Positions 20,993 through 29,349 of a stretch of DNA of 64,000 nucleotides are shown one piece after another. The stretch's first letter is position 1. Every line of letters starts with the position of its first letter. The stretch comes from VRUE01 sp963728835 (lineage in GTDB: Bacteria; Actinomycetota; Thermoleophilia; Solirubrobacterales; 70-9): assembly GCA_963728835.1 (NCBI GenBank), contig CAVSKZ010000001.1, forward strand, positions 1 to 64,000, written 5' to 3'. The position numbers and the translations under genes are program-made. The notes below the pieces were generated by a model. That model had not been told where the DNA came from and ran no database searches. It saw only the letters and a program-made list of their open reading frames with translations.

Positions 20993-21760
20993 GTGTACCG
21001 AATGATCATCCGCAAGACGCCGGAGCAGGTCGACAAGATGGCCGCGGCCGGGGAGATCCTCGTCCGCTGCCTGCACATGCTCGCCGCCAAGGCCCGGCCC
21101 GGCGTCACCACAGCAGAGCTCGACGACGCCGCCGAGAAGCTGATCCGCTCGCATGGCGCCGAGCCTGCCTTCAAGGGCTACCGGGGCTTCCCCGCGTCGA
21201 TCTGCGCCTCGCCCAACTCGATGGTCGTGCACGGGATCCCCGGTCCCTACGAGTGCAAGCGGGGCGACGTGCTCTCGGTCGACGTCGGCGTGGTCAAGGA
21301 CGGTTGGGTCGCGGACGCGGCGATGACCTTGCCGATCGGGCCGGTCGACGAGGAAGGTCGCAAGCTGCTGGACGTCACGAAGGGGGCGCTGTTCGCCGGC
21401 GTCGAGCAGATGCAGCCCGGCAACAGGCTCGGCGACGTCTCCGCCGCGATTCAGCGAGCGGTGGAGATCGAGGGGCTCTCCATCATCCGCACCCTGGTCG
21501 GCCACGGGATCGGCCGGGAGATGCACGAAGAGCCGCAGGTGCCCAACTTCGGCACGGCCAGCAAGGGCCCGGTCCTGGAGGAGGGGACCGTGCTGGCGAT
21601 CGAGCCCATGGTCAACGCCGGCGGCGCGCTGGTGCGGATGGGAGACGACGGCTGGGCCGTCTACTCCGACGACGGCTCGCTCGCGGCGCACTTCGAGTTC
21701 ACCGTGGCGGTGACCGCGGACGGGCCCCGGATCCTCACCCCCTGGCACGAGGAGACCTAG
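20993..21760 (+). CDS. map: Methionine aminopeptidase, type I
   Basis: 255-residue metalloprotease that removes the initiator Met. Metal ligands are all present: Asp in SVDVG, Asp in WVADAAMT, His in VGHGIGREMHEEP, Glu in AIEPM, Glu in HFEFTVAV; substrate His in VVHGIP. GTG at 20993 or ATG at 21002 may be the start. infA, which normally follows, is absent. Confidence 0.97.
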   Translation: MYRMIIRKTPEQVDKMAAAGEILVRCLHMLAAKARPGVTTAELDDAAEKLIRSHGAEPAFKGYRGFPASICASPNSMVVHGIPGPYECKRGDVLSVDVGVVKDGWVADAAMTLPIGPVDEEGRKLLDVTKGALFAGVEQMQPGNRLGDVSAAIQRAVEIEGLSIIRTLVGHGIGREMHEEPQVPNFGTASKGPVLEEGTVLAIEPMVNAGGALVRMGDDGWAVYSDDGSLAAHFEFTVAVTADGPRILTPWHEET

Positions 21761-21785
21761 GCGCTACGCTCTTTTCACGCGTCGT

Positions 21786-24431
21786 TTGCTGACATTTGCA
21801 CTGCTTTTCCTCGCACTTGCGGTATCGAGTGCTGCGGCGGCGGTGCAGCCCTACGGGACCAACGACGCCGGCGGCTTCCGCAACGTGCTGCCGCCCGGTG
21901 AGAACGGGCTCGACACGCTCGCCCAGATCTTCGCCTTCCGCGGCACCGGCGCGATCCCGCCACACTTCGCCGACCAGCAGCCGCTCTACGAAGACCTCGT
22001 CTACGGATCGCCGGGGCTGACCGACGCCGGCGTCTCCGCCTACTTCAAGGACGCAACCTTCGGCGTCCCCCCCGGCGAAGTCGCCTCGACGATCGAACCG
22101 AGGCCCGGGGTGACGATCGTGCGCGACTCCGCCTACGGCGTGCCGCACATCTACGGCGAGCGCCGCGGCGACACGATGTTCGGCGCCGGCTACGCCGGCG
22201 CCGCGGACCGGCTCTTCCTGATGGACGTGCTGCGCCACACCGGGCGCGCCGAGCTCGCCTCGTTCCTCGGTGGGTCGAACGCCGAGGCGGACGCCAGCCA
22301 GTGGGGCTTCGCCCCCTACACCGAGGCCGACCTGCAGAAGCAGCTCGACCTCGCGCCGAGGCTCTACGGCCAGGCCGGGCAGCAGGCGCTCGAAGACGTG
22401 CAGAGCTACGTCGACGGGATCAACGCCTACATCTCCGCCGCCGCAGCCGACCCCGCCCTGAGGCCGGGAGAGTACGCCCTCCTCGACAAGCCGATCGAAA
22501 CCTGGAAGCCGACGGACGTCGTGGCGATCGCCTCGCTGGTCGGCGGCATCTTCGGCCGCGGCGGCGGCAACGAGCTCGGCTCTGCCCTGACGATGCAGGC
22601 CTTCGTCGACCGCTTCGGCCGCAAGGCCGGCCGCAAGGCATGGCTCGGCTTCCGCTCCAAGAACGACCCCGAGGCCCCGACGACGATCTCCGAGCGCTTC
22701 CCGTATGAGACCCGCAGCGCCTTCGCCAGGCGCGGCCTGGCGCTGCCGGACCCCGGCTCGGTGCGCGACACCACGATCGCCACCGCGTCGGGTGGCCGTT
22801 CCGGCGGGGACGGCGGCTTCGGCGCGGCGATCCAGCGCGCCATCGGCGAGGCCGGCCACGCCTCCAACTGGGAGCTGGTCCCCGCCCGGAACTCGGCGAG
22901 CGGGCACCCGCTGGCCGTGATGGGGCCCCAGGTCGGCTATTTCGTCCCGCAGATCCTGATGGAGCAGGACCTGCACGGGCCCGGCATCGACGCCCGCGGC
23001 GCCTCCTTCGCCGGGCTCAGCCTCTTCGTCCTGCTCGGCCACGGCCGCGACTACGCCTGGAGCGCGACGACGGCGACTTCCGACAACGTCGACACCTTCG
23101 CCGAGGTCCTCTGCGGGGGCAAGTTCAGCTACCGCTACCGCGGCAGGTGCCGGCCGATGGAAAAGCTCGAGAAGACCGAGAGCTGGACGCCGAACGCGAT
23201 CGACTCGACCGAAGCCGGATCGCAGACGCTGACGGCCTACCGCACCGTGCACGGGATCGTCTACGCCCGCGGCAAGGTGGGAGGGCGGCCAGTCGCCTTC
23301 GTGCGCCAGCGCAGCACCTACTTCCACGAGGTGGAGTCGGTGATCGGCTTCGGCCAGCTCAACGAACCTGCTTTCCTCACCGGGCCCTCCGCCTTCAAGA
23401 AGGCGGTCTCCAGCATCAACTTCCTCTTCAACTGGGCCTACGTCGACTCCGAGCACATCGCCTACGCTCTCTCGGGCGCGATGCCCCAGCGGCAGGGCAC
23501 CTCGCCCGACTTCCCGGTCCTCGGCACCGGCGAGTTCGACTGGAAGGGCTTCAGGCCCGCCAGTAGGACCGCCGAGTACCTGCCCTTCGCCAAGCACCCG
23601 CAGGCGGTCGACCCCGACTTCCTCGTCTCCTGGAACAACAAGCAGGCTCCGGGATGGGGCGCGGCCGACGACCAGTACGCCTACGGCCCGCTGTTCCGGT
23701 CGCAGATGATCGCCGACAAGGTGCGGGCCGCCACGAAGGGCAAGCGCCGGATGACGATCGCCCAGCTGGTCAAGGCGATGGAGGAGCCGGCGACGCAGGA
23801 CCTGCGCGGCTACCGCTTGCTGCCGACGATCTTCGACGCGGTCGGCGAGCCGAGGCAGCCGGCTCTGCGCCAGGCGCTGGCCACGTTGCGGGCCTGGCAC
23901 AGAGCGGGTGCGCACCGTCGCGACCTGAACCGCGACGGCACCTACGAGGAAAACGCGGCGGTGGAGCTGATGGACGCCTGGTGGCCGAAGCTGGTGGCGG
24001 CGGAGTTCAAGCCGTCTCTCGGCAACGAGGCCTTCGAACGGCTCGCGGGGATGATCCGGACCGGCGACCATACCGGCGGCTCGCCGGACGCCCCCGACTT
24101 CTTCGACGGCTGGTGGGGCTACGTCTCAAAGGACCTGCGCACCCTCTTCGGCCCGCGGCCGAAGGGCGCCTACAGTCGCGTCTACTGCGGCAAAGGCTCC
24201 AAGCGGCGCTGCCGCAAGGCGCTCCAGCGCAGCCTCGCCCAGGCGCTGAGGGTCTCCTCGGCGGAGATGTACGGGGGTGGGAACGCCAAGTGCGCTCCAA
24301 ACCCCCAACCCGCCTGCTTCGACCAGAACCGGCCGACCGTGACGTCGGGGGTCGAACTGGGCCCCTTCCCCTTCCAGAACCGACCGACGTTCCAGCAAGT
24401 GGTGACCCTGACCCAGAGGCTGCCGCGATAG
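21786..24431 (+). CDS. Secreted penicillin acylase-family (Ntn) amidase
   Basis: 881 residues, with signal peptide LTFALLFLALAVSSAAAAV. Family S45 (penicillin G acylase, acyl-homoserine-lactone acylase): N-terminal VRDSAYGVPHIYGERRGDTM and RLFLMDVLRHTGRAEL, then the self-cleavage site GHASNWELV, whose Ser360 would become the N-terminal nucleophile of the beta chain. Expected to mature outside the membrane into alpha and beta chains and hydrolyse an amide. Substrate unknown: beta-lactam, AHL or lipid amide. Start TTG at 21786 without Shine-Dalgarno, 12 nt after TACGCT, so possibly leaderless. It interrupts the ribosomal superoperon between map and rpmJ, where infA is expected. Reading frame intact. 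Confidence 0.85.
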   Translation: MLTFALLFLALAVSSAAAAVQPYGTNDAGGFRNVLPPGENGLDTLAQIFAFRGTGAIPPHFADQQPLYEDLVYGSPGLTDAGVSAYFKDATFGVPPGEVASTIEPRPGVTIVRDSAYGVPHIYGERRGDTMFGAGYAGAADRLFLMDVLRHTGRAELASFLGGSNAEADASQWGFAPYTEADLQKQLDLAPRLYGQAGQQALEDVQSYVDGINAYISAAAADPALRPGEYALLDKPIETWKPTDVVAIASLVGGIFGRGGGNELGSALTMQAFVDRFGRKAGRKAWLGFRSKNDPEAPTTISERFPYETRSAFARRGLALPDPGSVRDTTIATASGGRSGGDGGFGAAIQRAIGEAGHASNWELVPARNSASGHPLAVMGPQVGYFVPQILMEQDLHGPGIDARGASFAGLSLFVLLGHGRDYAWSATTATSDNVDTFAEVLCGGKFSYRYRGRCRPMEKLEKTESWTPNAIDSTEAGSQTLTAYRTVHGIVYARGKVGGRPVAFVRQRSTYFHEVESVIGFGQLNEPAFLTGPSAFKKAVSSINFLFNWAYVDSEHIAYALSGAMPQRQGTSPDFPVLGTGEFDWKGFRPASRTAEYLPFAKHPQAVDPDFLVSWNNKQAPGWGAADDQYAYGPLFRSQMIADKVRAATKGKRRMTIAQLVKAMEEPATQDLRGYRLLPTIFDAVGEPRQPALRQALATLRAWHRAGAHRRDLNRDGTYEENAAVELMDAWWPKLVAAEFKPSLGNEAFERLAGMIRTGDHTGGSPDAPDFFDGWWGYVSKDLRTLFGPRPKGAYSRVYCGKGSKRRCRKALQRSLAQALRVSSAEMYGGGNAKCAPNPQPACFDQNRPTVTSGVELGPFPFQNRPTFQQVVTLTQRLPR

Positions 24432-24442
24432 GAGGCTGGTAG

Positions 24443-24520
24443 GAGGCATCGGCACCCCCTACCCAAAACGCTCGGCGGGAGCCTCGCTGGAGTGTTTTGG
24501 GTAGGGGGTACCGACGCCTC
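24443..24520 (+). repeat. 27 bp-stem hairpin repeat, copy A
   Basis: Left arm 24443-24469 pairs with right arm 24494-24520 over 27 bp with two G-T type mismatches. Loop 24470-24493 (24 nt) is the reverse complement of the loop of copy B except for one base. Confidence 0.9.
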
Positions 24521-24680
24521 TGCAAGCGTTCGTTCCGCCCCAGCTTCGCGACCGAGGCGCCTCCCGGTCGAATCGCCCGATTCAGGAACCCTCGGGTCCG
24601 GAAGCTCCCCGGTGGTGCGGGGTCGGCCGGAACTGGCACTCCGCATTCGAAGCTTCTCCGTGCCTCAGAACGTGTGGATA

Positions 24681-24758
24681 GAGGGCCGGGGTGCCCCCTC
24701 TCAAAACACTCAAGCGAGGCTCCCGCCGAGCGTTTTGAGAGGGGGCACCCCGGCCCTC
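24681..24758 (-). repeat. 27 bp-stem hairpin repeat, copy B (inverted)
   Basis: Arms 24681-24707 and 24732-24758 are perfectly complementary over 27 bp; loop 24708-24731. Stem sequence differs from copy A (for example CCCTCTCAAAAC against CCCTACCCAAAAC) but remains fully paired. Confidence 0.9.
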
Positions 24759-24791
24759 CCAACCCACCCCGCCCCGCGGCACGCTCCTTGC

Positions 24792-24797
24792 TATCTT
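24792..24797 (+). promoter_or_regulatory. Candidate -10 box for rpmJ-rpsM-rpsK-rpsD-rpoA-rplQ
   Basis: TATCTT in CTTGCTATCTTTCTC, like the boxes before fusA and tuf, followed by a small hairpin TCGGCCC-ACT-GGGCCGA. A new promoter is plausible because the acylase and two hairpins separate this part from the spc cluster. Confidence 0.4.
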
Positions 24798-24888
24798 TCT
24801 CGGTCGGCCCACTGGGCCGAAAGTTCGTGCCTGCCGTCCAACTCCTGGGGCGCGTGGGAGTCCTGTTGTCGATACGAAGGCCGGAGCG

Positions 24889-25002
24889 ATGAAGGTCAGA
24901 GCTTCTGTAAAGCCGATGTGCGAAAAGTGCAAGATCATCCGCCGCAACGGCGCGGTCCTGGTGATCTGCCAGAACCCCCGGCACAAGCAGCGCCAGGGCT
25001 AG
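24889..25002 (+). CDS. rpmJ: 50S ribosomal protein L36
   Basis: 37-residue zinc-type L36: MKVRASVKPMCEKCKIIRRN, then VICQNPRHKQRQG. The CxxC...CxxxxH ligands are all present. ATG with GGAG before it. Begins the alpha cluster. Confidence 0.96.
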   Translation: MKVRASVKPMCEKCKIIRRNGAVLVICQNPRHKQRQG

Positions 25003-25017
25003 GGGCACGAGGCAGAG

Positions 25018-25398
25018 ATGGCACGTATCGCAGGAGTCAACGTCCCGGTCGGCAAGCGCGTCGAAATCGGGCTCACCTATATCTTCGGGATCGGTCGCTC
25101 GACCTCTCAGAAGATCCTCGAGCAGGCCAAGGTCGACCCCAACACGATGGTCAAAGACCTGACCGAGGACGAGGTGATGCGCCTGCGCGAGGCGGTCGAG
25201 CAGATCGAGGTCGAGGGCGACCTGCGCCGCGAGCGCTCCCAGAACGTCAAACGCCTGATGGAGATCGGCTCCTACCGCGGCCTGCGCCACCGCCGCGGCC
25301 TCCCGGTTCGCGGCCAGCGGACGAAGACCAACGCGCGCGGCCGCAAGGGCCCGCGCCGGCTGAGCGTCGCCGGCAAGAAGACGCCGACGCTGAAATAG
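25018..25398 (+). CDS. rpsM: 30S ribosomal protein S13
   Basis: 126-residue S13: MARIAGVNVPVGKRVEIGLT, conserved GSYRGLRHRRGLPVRGQRTK. Contacts the P-site tRNA and bridges to the 50S. ATG 15 nt after rpmJ. Confidence 0.97.
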   Translation: MARIAGVNVPVGKRVEIGLTYIFGIGRSTSQKILEQAKVDPNTMVKDLTEDEVMRLREAVEQIEVEGDLRRERSQNVKRLMEIGSYRGLRHRRGLPVRGQRTKTNARGRKGPRRLSVAGKKTPTLK

Positions 25399-25407
25399 GG
25401 ACCGCAG

Positions 25408-25809
25408 ATGGCCGCACCGAAAAAACCCGCCAAAGGGCGCTCCCGGCGCCGCGTCAAAAAGAACGTCACCTACGGGCAGGCGCACATCAAGACTTCCTTC
25501 AACAACACGATCGTCACGCTCACCGACACCGAAGGCAACGTGATCGCCTGGGAGTCGGCCGGCTCGGCCGGGTTCAAAGGCTCACGCAAGTCGACGCCAT
25601 TCGCCGCCCAGGTGACGGCCGACGCCGCCGCCAAGAAGGGCATGGAACACGGCCTCGAGAAGGTCGAGGTCTTCGCCAAGGGGGCCGGTTCGGGACGTGA
25701 GACGGCGATCCGCTCGCTGCAGGCGGCGGGCCTCGACGTGACCACGGTCAAGGACGTCTCGCCGCAGGCCCACAACGGCTGCCGGCCGAAGAAGCGGAGG
25801 CGCGTCTAG
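25408..25809 (+). CDS. rpsK: 30S ribosomal protein S11
   Basis: 133-residue S11 in the platform: HIKTSFNNTIVTLTD and the end DVSPQAHNGCRPKKRRRV. One-base overlap with rpsD. Confidence 0.97.
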   Translation: MAAPKKPAKGRSRRRVKKNVTYGQAHIKTSFNNTIVTLTDTEGNVIAWESAGSAGFKGSRKSTPFAAQVTADAAAKKGMEHGLEKVEVFAKGAGSGRETAIRSLQAAGLDVTTVKDVSPQAHNGCRPKKRRRV

Positions 25810-26429
25810 TGGCTCGCGACACCGGCGCCCAGTGCAAGCAGTGCCGCCGCGAGGGCCAGAAGCTCTTCCTCAAGGGCGAGCGCTGCTTCACCGACAAGTG
25901 CGGGGTCGAGCGCCGCTCCTACCCGCCCGGCGAGCACGGCCGCGGCCGCATGCGCCAGTCCGAGTACCGCGTGCAGCTGCGCGAGAAGCAGAAGACCCGC
26001 CGCTACTACCAGGTGCTGGAGAAACAGTTCCGCGCCTACTACGACAAGGCCTCGCGTCAGGAGGGCGTCACCGGCGAGAACCTCCTGCGCCTGCTCGAGT
26101 CGCGCTTCGACAACGTGCTGGTCCGCCTCGGCTTTGCCGCTTCGCGGCGCCAGGCCCGCCAGCTGATCCGCCACGGCCACTGGCTGATCAACGGACGCCG
26201 TGTCGACATCCCGTCCTACCAGGTACGACCCGAAGACGTGATCTCGATCAAGTCGAGCTCGACCGCCGGCGACACCATTCGCAAGGCGACGGAGCTCGTC
26301 TCGACCGTGCCGGCCTGGCTCCAGGCCGACCACGACTCCCTTACCGCCAAGGTCCTGCGCTACCCCGAGCGCGCGGAGATCTCGGCTCCGGTCCAGGAGC
26401 AGCTGATCGTCGAGCTGTACTCCAAGTAG
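25809..26429 (+). CDS. rpsD: 30S ribosomal protein S4, zinc-binding form
   Basis: 206-residue S4. N-terminal zinc cluster CKQCRREGQK...CFTDKC, then the S4 domain RLGFAASRRQARQLIRHGH. Primary 16S binder. GTG start overlapping the rpsK stop. Confidence 0.97.
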   Translation: MARDTGAQCKQCRREGQKLFLKGERCFTDKCGVERRSYPPGEHGRGRMRQSEYRVQLREKQKTRRYYQVLEKQFRAYYDKASRQEGVTGENLLRLLESRFDNVLVRLGFAASRRQARQLIRHGHWLINGRRVDIPSYQVRPEDVISIKSSSTAGDTIRKATELVSTVPAWLQADHDSLTAKVLRYPERAEISAPVQEQLIVELYSK

Positions 26430-26469
26430 CCGGAAGACCCGTTTCTGAACACGCATACACAAGGAACTC

Positions 26470-27450
26470 ATGACCACTGACTTCCAGGTCCCCCGCATCA
26501 CCTCGGAGAAGGTTGACGATCGCCGAGGCACCTTCACGATCGAGCCCCTCGACAAGGGCTTTGGCTACACCTTTGGCAACGGCCTCCGCCGCGTCCTGCT
26601 CTCGTCCCTGGGCGGCGCGGCGATCACGAGCGTCCGCATCGAGGGCGTCGCGCACGAGTTCTCGACCGTCCCCGGCGTCAAGGAGGACGTAACCGACATC
26701 GTCCTCAACCTCAAGGACCTCGTCGTCCGCATGCACACGGATGCCGACGAGGTCGAGGCGCCGCTGGTGGCCACCGGGCCCGGCGAGGTGAAGGCGAAGG
26801 ACATCGACCTGCCCTCCGGCGTCGAGATCCTCAACCCCGAGGCTCCGATTGCGACGCTCGAGAAGAAAACCAAGCTCGAGGTCTACCTGACGATCGGCCG
26901 CGGCCGCGGCTACTCGCCGGCCGAGGAGAACAAGTCCGACGAGCAGCCGATCGGCGTGATCCCGATCGACTCGATCTTCTCGCCGATCCGCCGCGCCTCC
27001 TACTCGGTGGCGACCGCCCGCGTCGGGCAGCGGACCGACTTCGACAAGCTCACGCTCGAGCTCGAGACCGACGGCTCGATCGAGCCGGGAGCGGCCCTGC
27101 GCGAGGCCTCGGAGATCCTGATCAAGAGCCTGGCGATCTTCACCGACGCCGACAGGGTCGAAGAGCTGACCACGCGCGAGCCGGTCCCGACCCACCCGCC
27201 GGACGTGATCCCGAGCACCTCGGGGGACGGAGCGGCCAGCAACAACGGCCTCGACGAGATCCTGATCGAGGAGCTCGAGCTCGGCGTCCGCTCCTACAAC
27301 TGCCTGAAGCGGGCGGGAGTGCAGACGGTGGGCGACCTGGTGCGCAAGACGCGCTCGGAGCTGAACGCGATCCCCAACTTCGGCCAGAAGTCGATCGAGG
27401 AAGTGATCGAGACCCTTCACGGCCGCGGTCTCGACCTCCAGGGAGACTGA
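26470..27450 (+). CDS. rpoA: RNA polymerase alpha subunit
   Basis: 326 residues: N-terminal dimerisation domain (NGLRRVLLSSLGGAAITS), then a linker near residue 245 and the C-terminal domain with LEELELGVRSYNCLKRAGV and IPNFGQKSIEEV, which binds UP elements and activators. ATG at 26470 preceded by AAGGAA. Confidence 0.98.
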   Translation: MTTDFQVPRITSEKVDDRRGTFTIEPLDKGFGYTFGNGLRRVLLSSLGGAAITSVRIEGVAHEFSTVPGVKEDVTDIVLNLKDLVVRMHTDADEVEAPLVATGPGEVKAKDIDLPSGVEILNPEAPIATLEKKTKLEVYLTIGRGRGYSPAEENKSDEQPIGVIPIDSIFSPIRRASYSVATARVGQRTDFDKLTLELETDGSIEPGAALREASEILIKSLAIFTDADRVEELTTREPVPTHPPDVIPSTSGDGAASNNGLDEILIEELELGVRSYNCLKRAGVQTVGDLVRKTRSELNAIPNFGQKSIEEVIETLHGRGLDLQGD

Positions 27451-27468
27451 GCGGGAGCCGATCGCGCC

Positions 27469-27822
27469 ATGCGCCACCGCAAGAAGCGAAACAAGCTGAG
27501 TCGCGACGCGGCGCATCGCGAGGCCCTGCTCTCGAACCTCTGCAAGCAGCTGATCGACCACGAGCGGATCAAGACCAGTCAGGCCAAGGCCAAGGCGGTC
27601 AAGCCCGAGGTCGAGCAGCTGATCACGCTCGCCAAGCGGGGCGACCTGCACGCCCGGCGCCAGGCGCTGGCGACGCTGCACAACGACAAGTTCATCGTGC
27701 ACAAGCTCTTCGAGGAGGTCGCGCCGCGCTACGTCGAGCGACCCGGTGGCTACACCAGGATCGTCAAGTTGGGCCCGAGGCGCTCGGACTCGACTGAAAT
27801 GGTCTATCTCGAGCTGGTCTAG
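27469..27822 (+). CDS. rplQ: 50S ribosomal protein L17
   Basis: 117-residue L17: MRHRKKRNKLSRDAAHREAL and the end GYTRIVKLGPRRSDSTEMVY. Last gene of the superoperon; a terminator follows. Confidence 0.97.
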   Translation: MRHRKKRNKLSRDAAHREALLSNLCKQLIDHERIKTSQAKAKAVKPEVEQLITLAKRGDLHARRQALATLHNDKFIVHKLFEEVAPRYVERPGGYTRIVKLGPRRSDSTEMVYLELV

Positions 27823-27854
27823 GGCGCCGACTCGGCTGAGGCCGAGCCGGCGCC
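27823..27854 (+). terminator. Terminator of the ribosomal superoperon
   Basis: Starts right after the rplQ stop: GGCGCCG-a-CTCGGC, loop TGAG, GCCGAG-c-CGGCGCC, then GGGCTTTAT. 13 paired bases with one mismatch. Confidence 0.8.
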
Positions 27855-27867
27855 GGGCTTTATAAGG

Positions 27868-29046
27868 CTAGGAAATCACGTAGGTATGTTCGGCCGCTTC
27901 GTAGGACGCTTCCCATTTCATCTCATCGGGGCAGTGTTCGCCGCCTTCGGTCAGATCAAGTTCCGTTTTCGCGGCAATGAACCGACCGTGGCCAGACGCT
28001 GATTTGTGTAACGCGCCCTCGACCGACAGCGTCACATCGCTGTCGAAGGTGCAATCCAGTTCGATTAAGTCGAGGATGAAGCAATCGATTTCAATCTCGA
28101 GGCCTAACGTCGAGGCGCTGCCTAAGTTTAAGGCGGTCGCATCGAGGTCGATAGTGGGCAGGGCGCTGGTGCTCACTACGCAGTTCTCAGCGGCCCCCTG
28201 CGTGTGGCATTCTTTCCAGCTCAGCGAGGTGACATCCAGTTTCTGGGGCTCCGCCGGGCTTAAGACGGTGGCCGCAATTAAGGACGATTCGCATTCGACG
28301 TTGGCGACCGTGTTGTAGAGCACCGGTGCTTTGGTCGTCGTCATGTCGACGCTTTTGACCTGGTCTTTTTCCGCGCAGGGAATGGTATGGGTTTTACACA
28401 GAGCCGTTTCTGATTTAGGTTCTGATCCAGGTCCGAGGATGTAGCGATTGGCCGTCGTTTTCAGTAACCCGTCGAGGAATGATTCTTCGGGGCAGAGACC
28501 GCCGCCTTCGACGAAGCTGACCGACGTATCGTCCGCGGTCAGGTGCTGGGCGCCGACGGCGAATTCAAGACCCGTGAAGTCGTAGATGCAGTGAATATCG
28601 ATACCGAAGATATCGATGTTATCGCAGTTGACTAAGGTTTCACCGTTCGTTCCTGCGATCGTCCCGGCGTCTAATCCCGTCTTTAAGAGGTTGGATAAGG
28701 GCAATTCGAGGACGGTGACCTGGCAATTGCTGTGTGCGGATTTGGTGCCGCAGTTCGTGAACGACAGGGCCGTGATGTGGACCTGCTGCGGTTTGGCTAA
28801 CCCTAACGGCGTGCCTGACACCGAGATGGTTAAGCATAAGACGTTGACGAGGTCGGTTAAGAGGGTGCCGACGCCCGAATTGGTCATGCTCACGGAAGTT
28901 GATCCTTGGCCTGCACCGCAGGTTAAGGCCGTGTGCGAGTTACAGAGTCGGGTTTCCCCGGTGGCCGATGCCGAGGTGGCACCGACGAACGCCATCGCGG
29001 CCACGGCCGCTACGGCCGCAAGGCCGAACATCTTGATGAGTCTCAC
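27868..29046 (-). CDS. Secreted two-domain Cys-rich protein
   Basis: 392 residues with signal peptide (MRLIKMFGLAAVAAVAAMAF...TSASA). The mature protein is a tandem duplication: unit 1 starts LCNSHTALTCGAG, unit 2 starts LCKTHTIPCAEKD; both continue with a Cys before the middle (NVLCL / NVECE), LSFTNCGT / LSWKECHT, NCQVTV / NCVVST, IDIHC / IELDC, and end VEGGGLCPEE...YIL / TEGGEHCPDE...YVI. The spaced cysteines probably form disulfides, suggesting an exported beta-rich protein. Function unknown. GTG start with GGGAG 8 nt upstream, after a hairpin and a good promoter. Codon use (TTA, TTT, AAG-rich runs) is less GC-rich than in the ribosomal genes. A one-unit paralogue lies just upstream. Confidence 0.8.
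   Translation of the reverse strand: MRLIKMFGLAAVAAVAAMAFVGATSASATGETRLCNSHTALTCGAGQGSTSVSMTNSGVGTLLTDLVNVLCLTISVSGTPLGLAKPQQVHITALSFTNCGTKSAHSNCQVTVLELPLSNLLKTGLDAGTIAGTNGETLVNCDNIDIFGIDIHCIYDFTGLEFAVGAQHLTADDTSVSFVEGGGLCPEESFLDGLLKTTANRYILGPGSEPKSETALCKTHTIPCAEKDQVKSVDMTTTKAPVLYNTVANVECESSLIAATVLSPAEPQKLDVTSLSWKECHTQGAAENCVVSTSALPTIDLDATALNLGSASTLGLEIEIDCFILDLIELDCTFDSDVTLSVEGALHKSASGHGRFIAAKTELDLTEGGEHCPDEMKWEASYEAAEHTYVIS
28480..28960 (-). repeat. Duplicated segment, copy 1
   Basis: Encodes unit 1 of the larger Cys-rich protein. By eye about nine of ten bases match the segment at 29390-29875, including silent positions, so the duplication or conversion is recent. Confidence 0.75.
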
Positions 29047-29060
29047 TTTGATTCTCCCTT

Positions 29061-29080
29061 CTCGGCGGTTTGCCGCCGAG
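29061..29080 (-). promoter_or_regulatory. 5' UTR hairpin before the Cys-rich gene
   Basis: CTCGGCGG-loop-CCGCCGAG, 8 bp stem, 4 nt loop, directly before the ribosome-binding site. The paralogue has an equivalent hairpin at 29983-29997. Could modulate translation or mRNA stability. Confidence 0.5.
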
Positions 29081-29099
29081 TTGGTTCTTGGACATGGTT

Positions 29100-29128
29100 A
29101 GACAAGCGGTCGTGACGAGGTCAGTCAA
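29100..29128 (-). promoter_or_regulatory. Promoter of the Cys-rich gene
   Basis: On the minus strand TTGACT (29123-29128), 17 nt spacer, TTGTCT (29100-29105). TTCTTGACT also precedes the paralogue (near 30057-30065). Leaves a 5' UTR of about 45 nt containing the hairpin. Confidence 0.5.
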
Positions 29129-29270
29129 GAATGGATGCCCCATCGGCGATCGCACTACGCGGGACCCACCTCCGAAAGCGCCGATCTCGCTCCACGTCGG
29201 GGATGCTGTTGATGCGCACGCGCCCGGTCCGCGCCCGCGCGGATTCCGTGCGCTGAGGGCCCAGGCGAGG

Positions 29271-29334
29271 ACGCCGCCCCGGAAAGCGGGGCGGCGTCGT
29301 ACTGACGGCGTTCTCTGAAGAGAGCGCCGCCGTC
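29271..29334 (-). terminator. Two hairpins downstream of the one-unit Cys-rich paralogue
   Basis: 29304-29310 with 29328-29334 (GACGGCG/CGCCGTC, inner CTCT/AGAG) and 29271-29280 with 29288-29297 (ACGCCGCCCC/GGGGCGGCGT). Likely transcription end of the minus-strand gene ending at 29350. Confidence 0.55.
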
Positions 29335-29349
29335 AACTCAAGAAAACGA

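Larger units (their letters stand above)
24432..24888. other. Intergenic region with two related hairpins and rpmJ promoter
   Basis: 457 nt without a convincing gene between the acylase and rpmJ. It holds the two inverted hairpin repeats (24443-24520, 24681-24758) and a candidate promoter for rpmJ. infA, expected here, is not found in any frame. Confidence 0.7.

Noticed and set aside
21735..24071. Minus-strand open frame of 778 codons across the acylase gene
   Set aside because: Composition is that of an antisense shadow; the plus-strand gene has signal peptide, cleavage site and conserved motifs.
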